Source: JANNSX01 sp963741525 (lineage in GTDB: Bacteria; Pseudomonadota; Alphaproteobacteria; Rhizobiales; Hyphomicrobiaceae). From it: a DNA stretch of 64,000 nucleotides. Under the pieces are notes generated by a model. The model had not been told where the DNA came from. It was given only the letters and a program-made list of their open reading frames with translations, and made no database searches. Shown piece after piece: positions 11,477 to 19,967 of the stretch. The position numbers were made by a program, and so were the translations under genes. Position 1 is the first letter of the stretch. The number at the start of each line of letters is the position of its first letter. The stretch spans positions 434,001 through 498,000 of the forward strand of contig CAVUIW010000022.1 of the NCBI GenBank assembly GCA_963741525.1. The letters are read 5' to 3'.

Positions 11477-12913
11477 CTACGCGCCGCGTATCCCGCCCAA
11501 GAGGCGCAACGCCGTCTTGACCCAGGGGTTACCGATCTTGGAGGCGAAGAAGGTCGTGGCCGCCCGGCGGTTGATTTCCGCCAGCGTCGGATAGGGCGCA
11601 ACATACTGCGCCATGGCCTTGATGTTGAGGCCGGCCGAAATCGCAAGCGACCAGGTGTGGATGAGCTCGCCGGCCTCCGCGCCCAGGATGCTCGCGCCCA
11701 AGATGCGGCCGTCGCGCGTGGTGATGACCTTCACGAAGCCCTCGGTCTGATGTTCGGCCTGGGCGCGATCGTTCTCGGCATAGGGCCAGCGCAGCACGCT
11801 CAACCGGTTTCCATACTGCTTGCGCGCCGCCTCCTCGCTCAAGCCCACATGGGCGAGCTCAGGGTCGGTGTAGGTGACCCAGGGGATGACGCCGCTGTCG
11901 ACTTTCGCCGGCAGGCGGAATAGCGCTCGCCGAATGACGATGCCGGCATGGTAGTTTGCGACATGGGTGAACTGCGGGCCCCCCGTCACGTCACCGATCG
12001 CATAGACGGATTTGTTCGAGGTGACCAGGCCGCTCGAGACCTTGATACCGGTCCGATCGTGCTTGATGCCGGCCTCGTCGAGCCCGAGCCCCTCCGTGTT
12101 GGGACGCCGGCCCGTCGCGATCAGCAGATGACTGGCATCGAGCACGTCGCTTTCGCCGCCGGCTGAGACAGAAACGCGGATGCCACCGCCCTCGCGCGGC
12201 GTGATGCCGTCGATCTTGACGCCCTGGCCGATGACGAGGCCCTCCTGCCGGAGCCGCTCGATCAGCGGCTCGGTCAGCTCGGGATCGTCCTTGCCGAGCA
12301 TCTTCATGGCCTCGAGCACGGTCACGCGCGAACCCAGCCTCAGATAGGCTTGCGCGATCTCGACGCCGATCGGGCCGCCGCCGATGACAATCAGGTGCTC
12401 GATGCGCTCACCCTGCTCGAAGATCGTCTCGTTGGTGAAGTAGGGCACGGAGTCGAGACCGGGAATTGGGGGAATGACGGGTGAGGAGCCCGTCGCGACG
12501 ACGAAGCGGCGCGCCTTGATCGCGTAGTCGCCGGCCTCGACAGTTTTGGGATCGAGGAACCGGCCGGGCGCCAGGATGACCTTGACGCCGAGGCCGGTGA
12601 AGCGCTCGACGAAGTCGTTGGGCTCGATGGCCCGGATGACGCCCTGGATGTGCGCCGCGACCGCCTTCGGATTGACGGCGGGGGTCGCCGGATTGATTCC
12701 GAACGGTCGGGTCGTGCGCATGCGATGAGCGCTTTTGGCAGCCGCTATCAGAGACTTGGATGGAACGCAGCCGGACCAGAGGCAGTCGCCGCCCATGCGC
12801 GCCTTCTCGATCAGCACCACCTTGGCACCGAGCTGGGCGGCCGCGGCCGCGACACTCAAGCCCCCGGAGCCCGCGCCGATGATGCAGAGATCCACAGACA
12901 GCCGCTCGCTCAT
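11477..12913 (-). CDS. FAD-dependent pyridine nucleotide-disulfide oxidoreductase (mercuric reductase/Lpd-like)
   Basis: Codes for 478 residues of the class I disulfide reductase fold. The FAD motif GAGSGG is at 13-18, the redox pair C44/C49 lies in GGDCLWSGCVPSK, the second nucleotide motif is VIGGGPIGVEIA (about 174-185) and the FAD site is YAIGDVTGG. Lipoamide dehydrogenases carry a C-terminal HxHPT-x-E motif; here the equivalent is APYPTLAE (about 439-446), so the catalytic His is missing and a true E3 is unlikely. GGAGGAG precedes the ATG. In other bacteria this flavoprotein type is adjacent or fused to TVP38/TMEM64 proteins, and here the TVP38 gene is directly upstream on the same strand. 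The substrate is unknown; mercuric reductase activity is not indicated by a metal-binding N-terminal domain. Confidence 0.85.
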   Translation of the reverse strand: MSERLSVDLCIIGAGSGGLSVAAAAAQLGAKVVLIEKARMGGDCLWSGCVPSKSLIAAAKSAHRMRTTRPFGINPATPAVNPKAVAAHIQGVIRAIEPNDFVERFTGLGVKVILAPGRFLDPKTVEAGDYAIKARRFVVATGSSPVIPPIPGLDSVPYFTNETIFEQGERIEHLIVIGGGPIGVEIAQAYLRLGSRVTVLEAMKMLGKDDPELTEPLIERLRQEGLVIGQGVKIDGITPREGGGIRVSVSAGGESDVLDASHLLIATGRRPNTEGLGLDEAGIKHDRTGIKVSSGLVTSNKSVYAIGDVTGGPQFTHVANYHAGIVIRRALFRLPAKVDSGVIPWVTYTDPELAHVGLSEEAARKQYGNRLSVLRWPYAENDRAQAEHQTEGFVKVITTRDGRILGASILGAEAGELIHTWSLAISAGLNIKAMAQYVAPYPTLAEINRRAATTFFASKIGNPWVKTALRLLGGIRGA

Positions 12914-12998
12914 GAGTCTCCTCCCCCGGTGACGCCCTCACCGGTGACGACACGCTTCTAACCCAAGTTGGACGGAAACTCGAATGCGGTCTTGGCCG

Positions 12999-13799
12999 CT
13001 AACCTGCCTTGCCGGGCCACCAGCGCTTCAGAGCGATCGGCAGCAAGGCGATCAGGGCCAAGGCGGCAAAGGCGACGGTGAGCCGGCCGAGCGGCAGCGC
13101 GCTTGTATCGATGCCGAGACCGCACGCGAGGGTGAACTCGTTGGCTTGCCGGGCCAGACATGCAAGGCGCGCCGCATGTTGCGCTTCGATGGCGAGGCCC
13201 AGCCCAGAGCCAAAATAGGAGAACGCATAAGTCGCGGGCAAGATGCCAACGAGCGTTCCGATCAGATAGGTCCGAAAGCGAACGCCCAGCAAGGCCGGCA
13301 CGACGTTGACGACGAAGAAGGGAAAGGCCGGCACGAGCCGGAGGAAGAGCATGTAGCTCAGCGCATTCTGCTCGAACCCGTCCCTGAGGCGCTGCAGCCA
13401 GGGCCCGGCACGCTCGGCCAGGAGCCGGCCGAGCGACGTCTGCACGATCCAGAACACGATCGAAGCGCCGATGGTGGCGGCGATGACGGTCGCGCTGCCA
13501 CCCCAGAGCCAGCCGAAGAGAACGCCGCCGGCCAGTGTCGCAATCGCCCCGCCCGGCAGCGACAGGGCGATAACCGCGATGTAGATGAGCATGTACAGCA
13601 ACAACGATGCCCAAAAGTTCGCCGCGATCGTTGTCCGCAGGTGGTCATAGTGCGCGGCCAGATGCTCGAGCGACAGATAGCGATGCCAGCCCATGGCGTA
13701 GCCGAAGAGCGCCGCCGCGATCATGAGGCCAAGCGGGAGATGGCGCGCCAGTCCGCCCGGTTTGTCCGCACTCGCCATCGTTCGCCCCGCCTCAGACAT
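12999..13799 (-). CDS. TVP38/TMEM64 family inner-membrane protein
   Basis: Codes for 266 residues with about six hydrophobic segments. The VTT-domain signature is clear: LRLVPAFPFFVVNVVPALLG around residues 153-172, then LIGTLVGILPATY and a glycine-rich re-entrant-like stretch LPGGAIATLAGGVLFG. The start ATG 13799 overlaps the stop of the DUF547 gene by 8 bases, so the two are translationally coupled; ATG 13778 is an alternative. Members of this family are DedA-related and have been linked to membrane homeostasis and lipid handling. Its position between a DUF547 protein and a flavoprotein suggests a shared membrane or redox task, which is inference. Confidence 0.85.
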   Translation of the reverse strand: MSEAGRTMASADKPGGLARHLPLGLMIAAALFGYAMGWHRYLSLEHLAAHYDHLRTTIAANFWASLLLYMLIYIAVIALSLPGGAIATLAGGVLFGWLWGGSATVIAATIGASIVFWIVQTSLGRLLAERAGPWLQRLRDGFEQNALSYMLFLRLVPAFPFFVVNVVPALLGVRFRTYLIGTLVGILPATYAFSYFGSGLGLAIEAQHAARLACLARQANEFTLACGLGIDTSALPLGRLTVAFAALALIALLPIALKRWWPGKAG

Positions 13800-14652
13800 C
13801 GTTCAAGGACCAATCATAGGCATATCCAGCAATTGACGACACGCCGGAAAGTGCGGCCGCAAGGGTTGCATCGGCATTCGCGCGCAGATGCTTCAGGACA
13901 CCACGCTTGCTGCCTCCGAAATCATCCTGGAACCAATCGTAGATACTCGAGACCGTCAGCCTATTGGTGGCCACTGACACACCACGCGGGTGATTGATGT
14001 AAGCCCGCGCCGCCCGGTCAAGGGATGCTTCGAGCGTATCGGGCTCGAAGGGTTTCACCTGCAGATCGGGACAGCCAATCGAGGCGCAGTTGACGGCATA
14101 GTGATTGCGGGGATCACGGAAGACCGGGCGGAGGATCTCGTGCTCGATGTCGTCGAGGCTGAGCTCGATCCCGGCGACCCGGACGACCTTGGCCGACCAG
14201 GGCCCGCCCGTGAAGGCCGACAACAGGCTGCCGCCGAGATCGATGTCCTTGATCGAGCGGATCGGATAGTGCGCGAGCACGATGTCGATTGTCTTGGCAT
14301 TGTAGAGGTTGGCCCAGAAGGCGATCTGGCCCTGCCGGCCGAGGGTGTACGGATCGGCGGCCTGCAGCATCGCCAGATACTCCGCGAGCTCCGGCCGGCC
14401 CGAAGCCTTGAATGCGGCGTAGCCGACCCGGGCGACACCATCTCCGCCGGGCCTCACATAGCGCTCGAGAAGACTGCCCCACGGGCCGTGATCCAGCCGC
14501 ACGGAAGCCTCGCCGTCCGCGGTACCAAATCTTTGTCGCAGGTTCGCGGCATGCGCCGGTTGATCCCCCAGTACAGCGGCAAACGTCCCACAGCCGAGGC
14601 CCGCAAGGACGGATCGCCGGGTCGTCAGACCGCCCTGGGGCACATGCGCCAT
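13792..14652 (-). CDS. DUF547 protein with Tat-type signal
   Basis: Codes for 286 residues. The N-terminus has a twin-arginine signal (TTRRSVLAGLG, residues 10-20) and an Ala-x-Ala cleavage region near PAHAAN, so it is probably exported folded. The body matches the DUF547 family: FWANLYNAKTIDIVL, and the cysteine-bearing core YAVNCASIGCPDL, a candidate papain-like or metal/redox site. It is the first gene of the minus-strand operon; the next ORF starts within its stop region. The biochemical function of DUF547 is not established. Export through Tat would place it next to the membrane protein encoded downstream. Confidence 0.8.
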   Translation of the reverse strand: MAHVPQGGLTTRRSVLAGLGCGTFAAVLGDQPAHAANLRQRFGTADGEASVRLDHGPWGSLLERYVRPGGDGVARVGYAAFKASGRPELAEYLAMLQAADPYTLGRQGQIAFWANLYNAKTIDIVLAHYPIRSIKDIDLGGSLLSAFTGGPWSAKVVRVAGIELSLDDIEHEILRPVFRDPRNHYAVNCASIGCPDLQVKPFEPDTLEASLDRAARAYINHPRGVSVATNRLTVSSIYDWFQDDFGGSKRGVLKHLRANADATLAAALSGVSSIAGYAYDWSLNDV

Positions 14653-14806
14653 GTCGATTTCCCAATGCTGCAGACGGGAGCGATCCCCGCTTCAATAAGT
14701 GAAGATAGGCGCCAGGGCACGCCGAGCCGCCGTTTTCTCAAGCACTCGTGATGGGCCGTCAGAATCGTTGACTGGGCCCCATGTTCCCAGTCACCTCACC
14801 CGCTGT

Positions 14807-14835
14807 TTGACTTTCCCGAGGCCTCCCCCTTATAA
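14807..14835 (+). promoter_or_regulatory. sigma-70 promoter of the rpmH operon
   Basis: TTGACT (14807-14812) and TTATAA (14830-14835) are separated by exactly 17 bases, about 100 bases before the rpmH start. It is the clearest housekeeping promoter seen in the window and would drive rpmH-rnpA-yidC-engB. A short inverted repeat (actggg/cccagt, 14770-14791) lies just upstream. Confidence 0.7.
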
Positions 14836-14935
14836 GCAGCGCCATCACTTTTGCATGGGAGGCCCGCCCGGCCCGGCACGCTGCCGAGGGACCGGGTTGC
14901 ATTGGCCCCGATTGCCGTCACGGGAGATTTCGGTC

Positions 14936-15070
14936 GTGAAGAGGACTTATCAGCCGAGCAAGCTCGTCCGCAAACGCCGGCACGGCTTCCGCCAACGCAT
15001 GTCGACCCGGGGTGGCAGGCTCGTCCTGGCGCGCCGCCGGTCCAAGGGGCGCAAGCGCCTGTCGGCCTAA
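14936..15070 (+). CDS. rpmH: 50S ribosomal protein L34
   Basis: Codes for 44 residues starting at GTG 14936 (VKRTYQPSKLVRKRRHGFR). The protein is almost entirely basic and has the standard L34 length and C-terminus (GRKRLSA). It is the first gene of the rpmH-rnpA-yidC-engB operon and its TAA stop is immediately followed by the rnpA GTG start. Confidence 0.97.
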   Translation: MKRTYQPSKLVRKRRHGFRQRMSTRGGRLVLARRRSKGRKRLSA

Positions 15071-15448
15071 GTGCCGGAGCGGGCTCAATCTTCTCTCGTC
15101 ACGCTGCGCAAGAGGGCCGAGTTTCTGGCCGTGCGTGGCGGCGCCAAATGGGCGACGCCAGCATTCGTGCTCGAGGCGAAATCGCGCCCAGCCACACCTG
15201 GGATCGACCCCTCGCCGCGTTTCGGGTTGACCGTCACGAAGAAGCTCGGGCCGGCAGTCGTGCGCAATCGGATCCGCCGGCGGCTCAGAGAGGCTCTGCG
15301 TGCGGGAGCGCTCGACGAAGCCTGCCAGGGATACGACTACGTCGTGATCGGTCGTCCGGCTGCGCTGAAGCGGCCGTTCGACCAGCTCGTCGCGGACGTC
15401 CGGATGGCGCTGGGGAAGGTCCACGGCAAGCCGCGGGGCCCGGATTGA
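15071..15448 (+). CDS. rnpA: ribonuclease P protein component
   Basis: Codes for 125 residues. It is the small protein cofactor of RNase P, which with the catalytic RNA removes tRNA 5' leaders. The basic signature RNRIRRRLREAL (about residues 66-77) and the N-terminal LRKRAEFLAVRGG are diagnostic. The GTG start abuts the rpmH stop with no gap. The RNase P RNA gene itself is not in this window. Confidence 0.95.
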   Translation: MPERAQSSLVTLRKRAEFLAVRGGAKWATPAFVLEAKSRPATPGIDPSPRFGLTVTKKLGPAVVRNRIRRRLREALRAGALDEACQGYDYVVIGRPAALKRPFDQLVADVRMALGKVHGKPRGPD

Positions 15449-15560
15449 GCCCGCTGCGCGCACGTGGCCGTGGCAATTTCCGGCAACTTCGGTTATTGCG
15501 GCGACCAACCATCGCGCCTTAACCAAGGCCGCCACACCTCACCAAGGCGCTCCAGGGCTC

Positions 15561-17375
15561 ATGCAGCAACCTGAAAACAATCGCAACTTCATCCTCGCCA
15601 TCGTGCTCTCGATGCTGGTGCTCGTTGGCTGGCAGGTGTTTTACGCCGGGCCGAAGATCGAGGAGGATCAGAAGCGGCGCGAGCAACTCGAGCAGGCCCA
15701 AAAGCAACCGGGCGCCTCCACCGATGCGAGCACGGCACCCGACGCGCCGGGATCGGCGGCGATGAGCCCGGCCACCGATGTCCTCAAACCGCGGGCGGAA
15801 ATTCTTGCCGCGGCGCCGCGTGTCGCCATCGACAACCCGGAGCTCACGGGCTCGATTTCCCTGAAGGGTGGGCGGATCGACGACCTCGTGCTGCGCAAGT
15901 ACCGGGAAACCACCAACCCGGCCAGCGCCAACGTCGTCCTGTTCTCCCCCTCGGGCACGGAGGGCGCTTTCTACGCCGAGTTCGGCTGGACGAGCGCCAC
16001 GCCCGGGCTGAAGCTGCCGGGCCACGAGACGCCCTGGTCGCGCGAGGGAGAAGGTCCGCTGACGGCGGCCAAACCCGTCACGCTCACCTGGGACAATGGC
16101 GAGGGCCTCGTGTTCCGCCGGACCATCGCGGTCGACGAGCAGTACATGTTCACGGTGCGCGACGAGGTGCGCAACACCGGCAGCGCGCCCGTGTCCCTGG
16201 TTCCCTACGGCCTAATTTCCCGCCACGGCGAGCCCAAGGTCGCAGGCTTTTTCGTGCTCCACGAGGGCATGGTCGGCGTGCTGACCGACGGCAAGCTGCA
16301 GGAGTATAAATATTCCGATCTCGCGGAGGACGGAGCCGCCGCCTTCAAGAGCACGGGCGGCTGGCTCGGCATCACGGACAAGTATTGGGCTGCCGCACTT
16401 GTTCCCAACCAGCAGAAGCCGATCTCGGCAAACTTCAAACGCTTCCAGGACAAGAAGGTCGCCTATCAGGCCGACTATGCCCTCGAGGCCGTAACCGTGG
16501 CGCCCGGCGCCACCGAAAGCGTCGAGGCGCGACTGTTCGCCGGGGCCAAGGAGGTTCGGCCAATCGATGCCTATGAGGAGAAGCTCGGCATCCACAATTT
16601 CAACAAGCTCATCGACTGGGGCTGGTTCCACTACCTGACGCGGCCGCTCTTCTACGTCATCGACTGGATCTACAAGCTCGTCGGCAATTTTGGTCTCGCC
16701 ATCCTCGGCGTCACCGTGCTCGTGAAGCTGCTGTTCTTCCCGCTGGCCAACAAGAGCTACGCGTCGATGAGCAAGATGAAGCTGCTCCAACCGGAGATGC
16801 AGAAAATCCAGGAGCGCTTCAAGGACGATCGCATGAAGCAGCAGCAGGCGATCATGGAGCTCTACAAGAAGGAGAAGGTGAGCCCGCTCTCCGGCTGCCT
16901 GCCGATCATCATCCAGATCCCCGTCTTCTTCGCGCTCTATAAGGTGCTGTTCATCACCATCGAGATGCGGCACGCGCCCTTCTTCGGCTGGATCAGGGAT
17001 CTCTCGGCACCCGATCCAACGACCATTTTCAATCTCTTCGGCCTCATCCCCTGGCAGCCGCCGCAGATGCTGATGCTCGGCATCTGGCCGCTCATCATGG
17101 GCGTCACCATGTGGCTGCAGATGAAGCTCAACCCGCCCCCGCCGGACCCGGTCCAGGCGCGCATCTTCGCCTGGATGCCGGTCATTTTCACCTTCATGCT
17201 GGGCACCTTCCCGGCCGGCCTCGTCATCTACTGGGCGTGGAACAACACGTTGTCGATCCTGCAGCAGAGCTACATCATGAGCCGGCACGGCGTGAAGATT
17301 AAGCTCTGGGAAAACCTCATGGACGACATCGGCTGGATCTGGGGCCGCAACAGCAACGAGAAAAAAAAAGCGTGA
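15561..17375 (+). CDS. yidC: membrane protein insertase YidC
   Basis: Codes for 604 residues. It inserts inner-membrane proteins, alone or with SecYEG. An N-terminal transmembrane helix (about 9-27) is followed by a large periplasmic domain to about residue 360. The five conserved core helices start around LVGNFGLAILGVTVLVKLLF, with the cytoplasmic coiled segment rich in M, K and Q (KMKLLQPEMQKIQERFKDDR), CLPIIIQIPVFFALYKVL, and the terminal WAWNNTLSILQQ. Its length and periplasmic domain are typical of Gram-negative YidC. The stop overlaps the engB start by four bases, indicating translational coupling. Confidence 0.97.
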   Translation: MQQPENNRNFILAIVLSMLVLVGWQVFYAGPKIEEDQKRREQLEQAQKQPGASTDASTAPDAPGSAAMSPATDVLKPRAEILAAAPRVAIDNPELTGSISLKGGRIDDLVLRKYRETTNPASANVVLFSPSGTEGAFYAEFGWTSATPGLKLPGHETPWSREGEGPLTAAKPVTLTWDNGEGLVFRRTIAVDEQYMFTVRDEVRNTGSAPVSLVPYGLISRHGEPKVAGFFVLHEGMVGVLTDGKLQEYKYSDLAEDGAAAFKSTGGWLGITDKYWAAALVPNQQKPISANFKRFQDKKVAYQADYALEAVTVAPGATESVEARLFAGAKEVRPIDAYEEKLGIHNFNKLIDWGWFHYLTRPLFYVIDWIYKLVGNFGLAILGVTVLVKLLFFPLANKSYASMSKMKLLQPEMQKIQERFKDDRMKQQQAIMELYKKEKVSPLSGCLPIIIQIPVFFALYKVLFITIEMRHAPFFGWIRDLSAPDPTTIFNLFGLIPWQPPQMLMLGIWPLIMGVTMWLQMKLNPPPPDPVQARIFAWMPVIFTFMLGTFPAGLVIYWAWNNTLSILQQSYIMSRHGVKIKLWENLMDDIGWIWGRNSNEKKKA

Positions 17376-18067
17376 CGCTGCCACCCGTCGAGCCTTCGAG
17401 CGCGGCCGAGCCTGAGTTCCCGCCACTCGCCACGTTCGAGAAGGATGCGCTGCTGCGCGGTGAAGCGCTGTTCCGGCGTGAGTGGACGTTTCTGAAGGGC
17501 GCCCCCTCGCTCGCTCATCTGCCGCCCGAGACCGAGGCGGAGATCGCCTTTGCCGGTCGCTCGAACGTCGGCAAGTCGAGCCTCCTCAATGCGTTGACCG
17601 GCAGGAACAGCCTTGCCCGCACGTCCAACACGCCCGGCCGCACGCAGGAGCTCAATTACTTCACGACGAAGGACGTCCCGCTCCTGATGGTCGACATGCC
17701 CGGCTACGGCTTCGCTTCGGCACCCAAGGACAAGGTCGAGGCCTGGAACGAGCTGATCCGAGAGTACCTCAGGGGCCGCTCCTCGCTGCGCCGCGTGTTC
17801 CTGCTGATCGACAGCCGCCACGGCATCAAGGAGATCGACCTCGAGATCATGGCGATGCTGGACGAGAGCGCCGTCTCCTACCAGATCGTGTTGACGAAGC
17901 TCGACAAGATCGCGACGGGCGAGCCCAGCGGGCTCATCGCGCGGACGGCGGCGGCCATTGCCCGGCGCCCGGCGGCGTTTCCGCTGCTCGTGGCGACCTC
18001 ATCCGAGACGGGCGAGGGCATCGATCGATTGCGTGCCGCGATCGCGGAGATCACGCTGCAGGGCTGA
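17372..18067 (+). CDS. engB: ribosome biogenesis GTP-binding protein EngB/YsxC
   Basis: Codes for 231 residues from GTG 17372. G1 is GRSNVGKSSL (62-71), then TNTPGRTQ-type switch sequence (SNTPGRTQELNYF), G3 DMPGYG (about 107-112) and G4 TKLDK. It is an essential GTPase family acting in large-subunit assembly. The four-base overlap with yidC and the conserved order yidC-engB support the call. Confidence 0.96.
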   Translation: MTLPPVEPSSAAEPEFPPLATFEKDALLRGEALFRREWTFLKGAPSLAHLPPETEAEIAFAGRSNVGKSSLLNALTGRNSLARTSNTPGRTQELNYFTTKDVPLLMVDMPGYGFASAPKDKVEAWNELIREYLRGRSSLRRVFLLIDSRHGIKEIDLEIMAMLDESAVSYQIVLTKLDKIATGEPSGLIARTAAAIARRPAAFPLLVATSSETGEGIDRLRAAIAEITLQG

Positions 18068-18294
18068 CAGCGCAGCTCTCGCCAACCGCACATCCCCAGG
18101 TTGCGCGTGCGTAAATGACTCGTTAATACACTACTTCTAGTTTTATCTCCGCTCACTCGCGATTCGCGCAGCATCTGCGGGGAGCGGGCCTGCCTTTGGC
18201 GTGCGATACAATCCACTGCTGGACCGGCCCGCCACTTGGGCCTAGTCTTGCAACTGGTCAGATGCCTTAGGTGCTGTTTTCAGTAGGGTTTATC

Positions 18295-19887
18295 ATGGCT
18301 ACATACACCGCAACGACGTTCGCTGGCGCGTATGACCCGTGGTTCACTGAGACCGACTGGAATGTGGTACCCGGATCGGTCGGCGCGACCTCAATCAGGC
18401 TCGACAACACCGACGCCACCTTCACGATCCTAGTCGGCACGGATTTCGCCCTCAACGGCTCGAACGTGCCAACCGCCGGCACGGTGACTGCCATGCAGCG
18501 CGTGGACGCTGCCGGCAACCTCATCGAGACCGTCACCGGCCTCAACCTCAGCCTGCCGACAGCCTGGGCGTTCCCCAACCTGTTCCCGGACCGGCTGCTC
18601 GAGACGGCTTTCGCCGGCAACGACACGATGACCGGCAGTAACGCCACCGACCGCTTTTACGGCGGCGCCGGCAACGACACCATGACCGGGCTCGGCGGGT
18701 TCAACCTTTTCGTCGGCGGCATTGCTGGTGCGGGCAACGACACCTTCAACGGGGCCGCGAGTGCCGCCAACGCCGCCTTCGACTCGGCCAACTACTCCGG
18801 GGCCACCACCGGCGTCATCGTTACGATCCGCAACACCGGCGGCACGGCCGTCGCCGCCGACACTACGAACACCACGATCGGCACCGACACGCTCAACTGG
18901 ATCGACGCCTTCACCGGTTCGAGCAACAACGACACGATCACCATCGCCAGCTCGTTCACGGGCGCGTTTGGCGGCTTCTTCCAAGTCGAGGGCGCGGACG
19001 GCAACGACACCATCAATGGCAACGGCAAAACGGCGCTCATATTCTCCTCGGCCGAGGCCGGCGTCTTCGTCGACTTGAGCGCCGGCACCAGCCGATCGAT
19101 GGATGGTGCGACCGCCGATGGCGCCAAGGTGGGCGTCGATACGCTCTCAGGAATCAATCAGGTGGTCGGCACAAAATTCGCCGACGATCTGCGCGGCTCG
19201 AACGGTGTACTCCGAGAATCCTTCGACGGCGGACGCGGCGCCGATGCCATCAACGGCCGTGGCGGCACCGACATCGCCAACTACGCCCCCTCCGCCGCCG
19301 GCATCGTCGTCACCATGTCGCAGTCGGTGGCGGGCACGGGCACGGTCCGGGACGGCTTCGGCTCGACCGACAGGCTCACCGGCATCGAGGAGATCGACGG
19401 TTCCAAGTTCGCCGACCGCTTCATCATGGGCAAGGGCAAGGACATCGCCGTCGCCGGCGCCGGTAATGACAGACTCGAAGGCCGCTTCGCCAACGACACC
19501 CTCTACGGCGGCGACGGCAACGATCTCGTCATCGGTGGCCTCGGCGGCGACATCATGAGTGGTGGCGCAGGCCGCGACATCTTCGATTTCGACAGTAAGC
19601 TCGAAAGCCAAGAGAAGCTCGGCAGCCGCGATTTCATTCTCGATTTCCAGCATCTCGTCGACGATATCGACCTTTCGACCATCGACGCCACGAGCACGGT
19701 GGGCGGCAACCAGGCCTTCAAGTTCATCGGCACGGCGCTGTTCACAGGCGAAGCGGGCGAGCTCCGCTACCAGAAGTCGAGCGGCCACACCTTCGTCATG
19801 GCCGATATCACCGGCGATGGCGTGCCCGACCTCATGATCGAGCTCAACAAGCTGATCAATCTGACGAAGAACGATTTCATTCTGTAG
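18295..19887 (+). CDS. RTX calcium-binding secreted protein (serralysin-type C-terminus)
   Basis: Codes for 530 residues, acidic and cysteine-poor, with no Sec signal. Nonapeptide-like GG-x-G-(N/D)-D repeats occur at three places: FAGNDTMTG/GGAGNDTMTG near residues 110-130, a degenerate block in the middle, and GGDGNDLVIGGLGGDIMSGG near 400-420. The last about 110 residues resemble the serralysin C-terminal module (RDFILDFQH, DDIDLSTIDA, FVMADITGDGVPDLMIEL) that carries the type I secretion signal. ATG 18295 is preferred over an upstream TTG. No catalytic domain is recognised. No ABC transporter or membrane fusion protein is adjacent, so the exporter is encoded elsewhere. The next operon is probably unrelated. 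Confidence 0.8.
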   Translation: MATYTATTFAGAYDPWFTETDWNVVPGSVGATSIRLDNTDATFTILVGTDFALNGSNVPTAGTVTAMQRVDAAGNLIETVTGLNLSLPTAWAFPNLFPDRLLETAFAGNDTMTGSNATDRFYGGAGNDTMTGLGGFNLFVGGIAGAGNDTFNGAASAANAAFDSANYSGATTGVIVTIRNTGGTAVAADTTNTTIGTDTLNWIDAFTGSSNNDTITIASSFTGAFGGFFQVEGADGNDTINGNGKTALIFSSAEAGVFVDLSAGTSRSMDGATADGAKVGVDTLSGINQVVGTKFADDLRGSNGVLRESFDGGRGADAINGRGGTDIANYAPSAAGIVVTMSQSVAGTGTVRDGFGSTDRLTGIEEIDGSKFADRFIMGKGKDIAVAGAGNDRLEGRFANDTLYGGDGNDLVIGGLGGDIMSGGAGRDIFDFDSKLESQEKLGSRDFILDFQHLVDDIDLSTIDATSTVGGNQAFKFIGTALFTGEAGELRYQKSSGHTFVMADITGDGVPDLMIELNKLINLTKNDFIL

Positions 19888-19967
19888 GGGACGGCCACAG
19901 CCGGCTTCTTGACACCGCGCGCGGGCGGCCGCACTATTCGTGTGCAAACGATCCCCTCGGCGCACGC

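Noticed and set aside
11477..12913. Naming the flavoprotein dihydrolipoamide dehydrogenase
   Set aside because: The C-terminal catalytic His is absent and no 2-oxoacid dehydrogenase genes are nearby.
16212..17426. 404-codon open frame on the minus strand
   Set aside because: Antisense to yidC and the start of engB. Its composition (His/Glu/Asp-rich) mirrors YidC codons and no motif is present.
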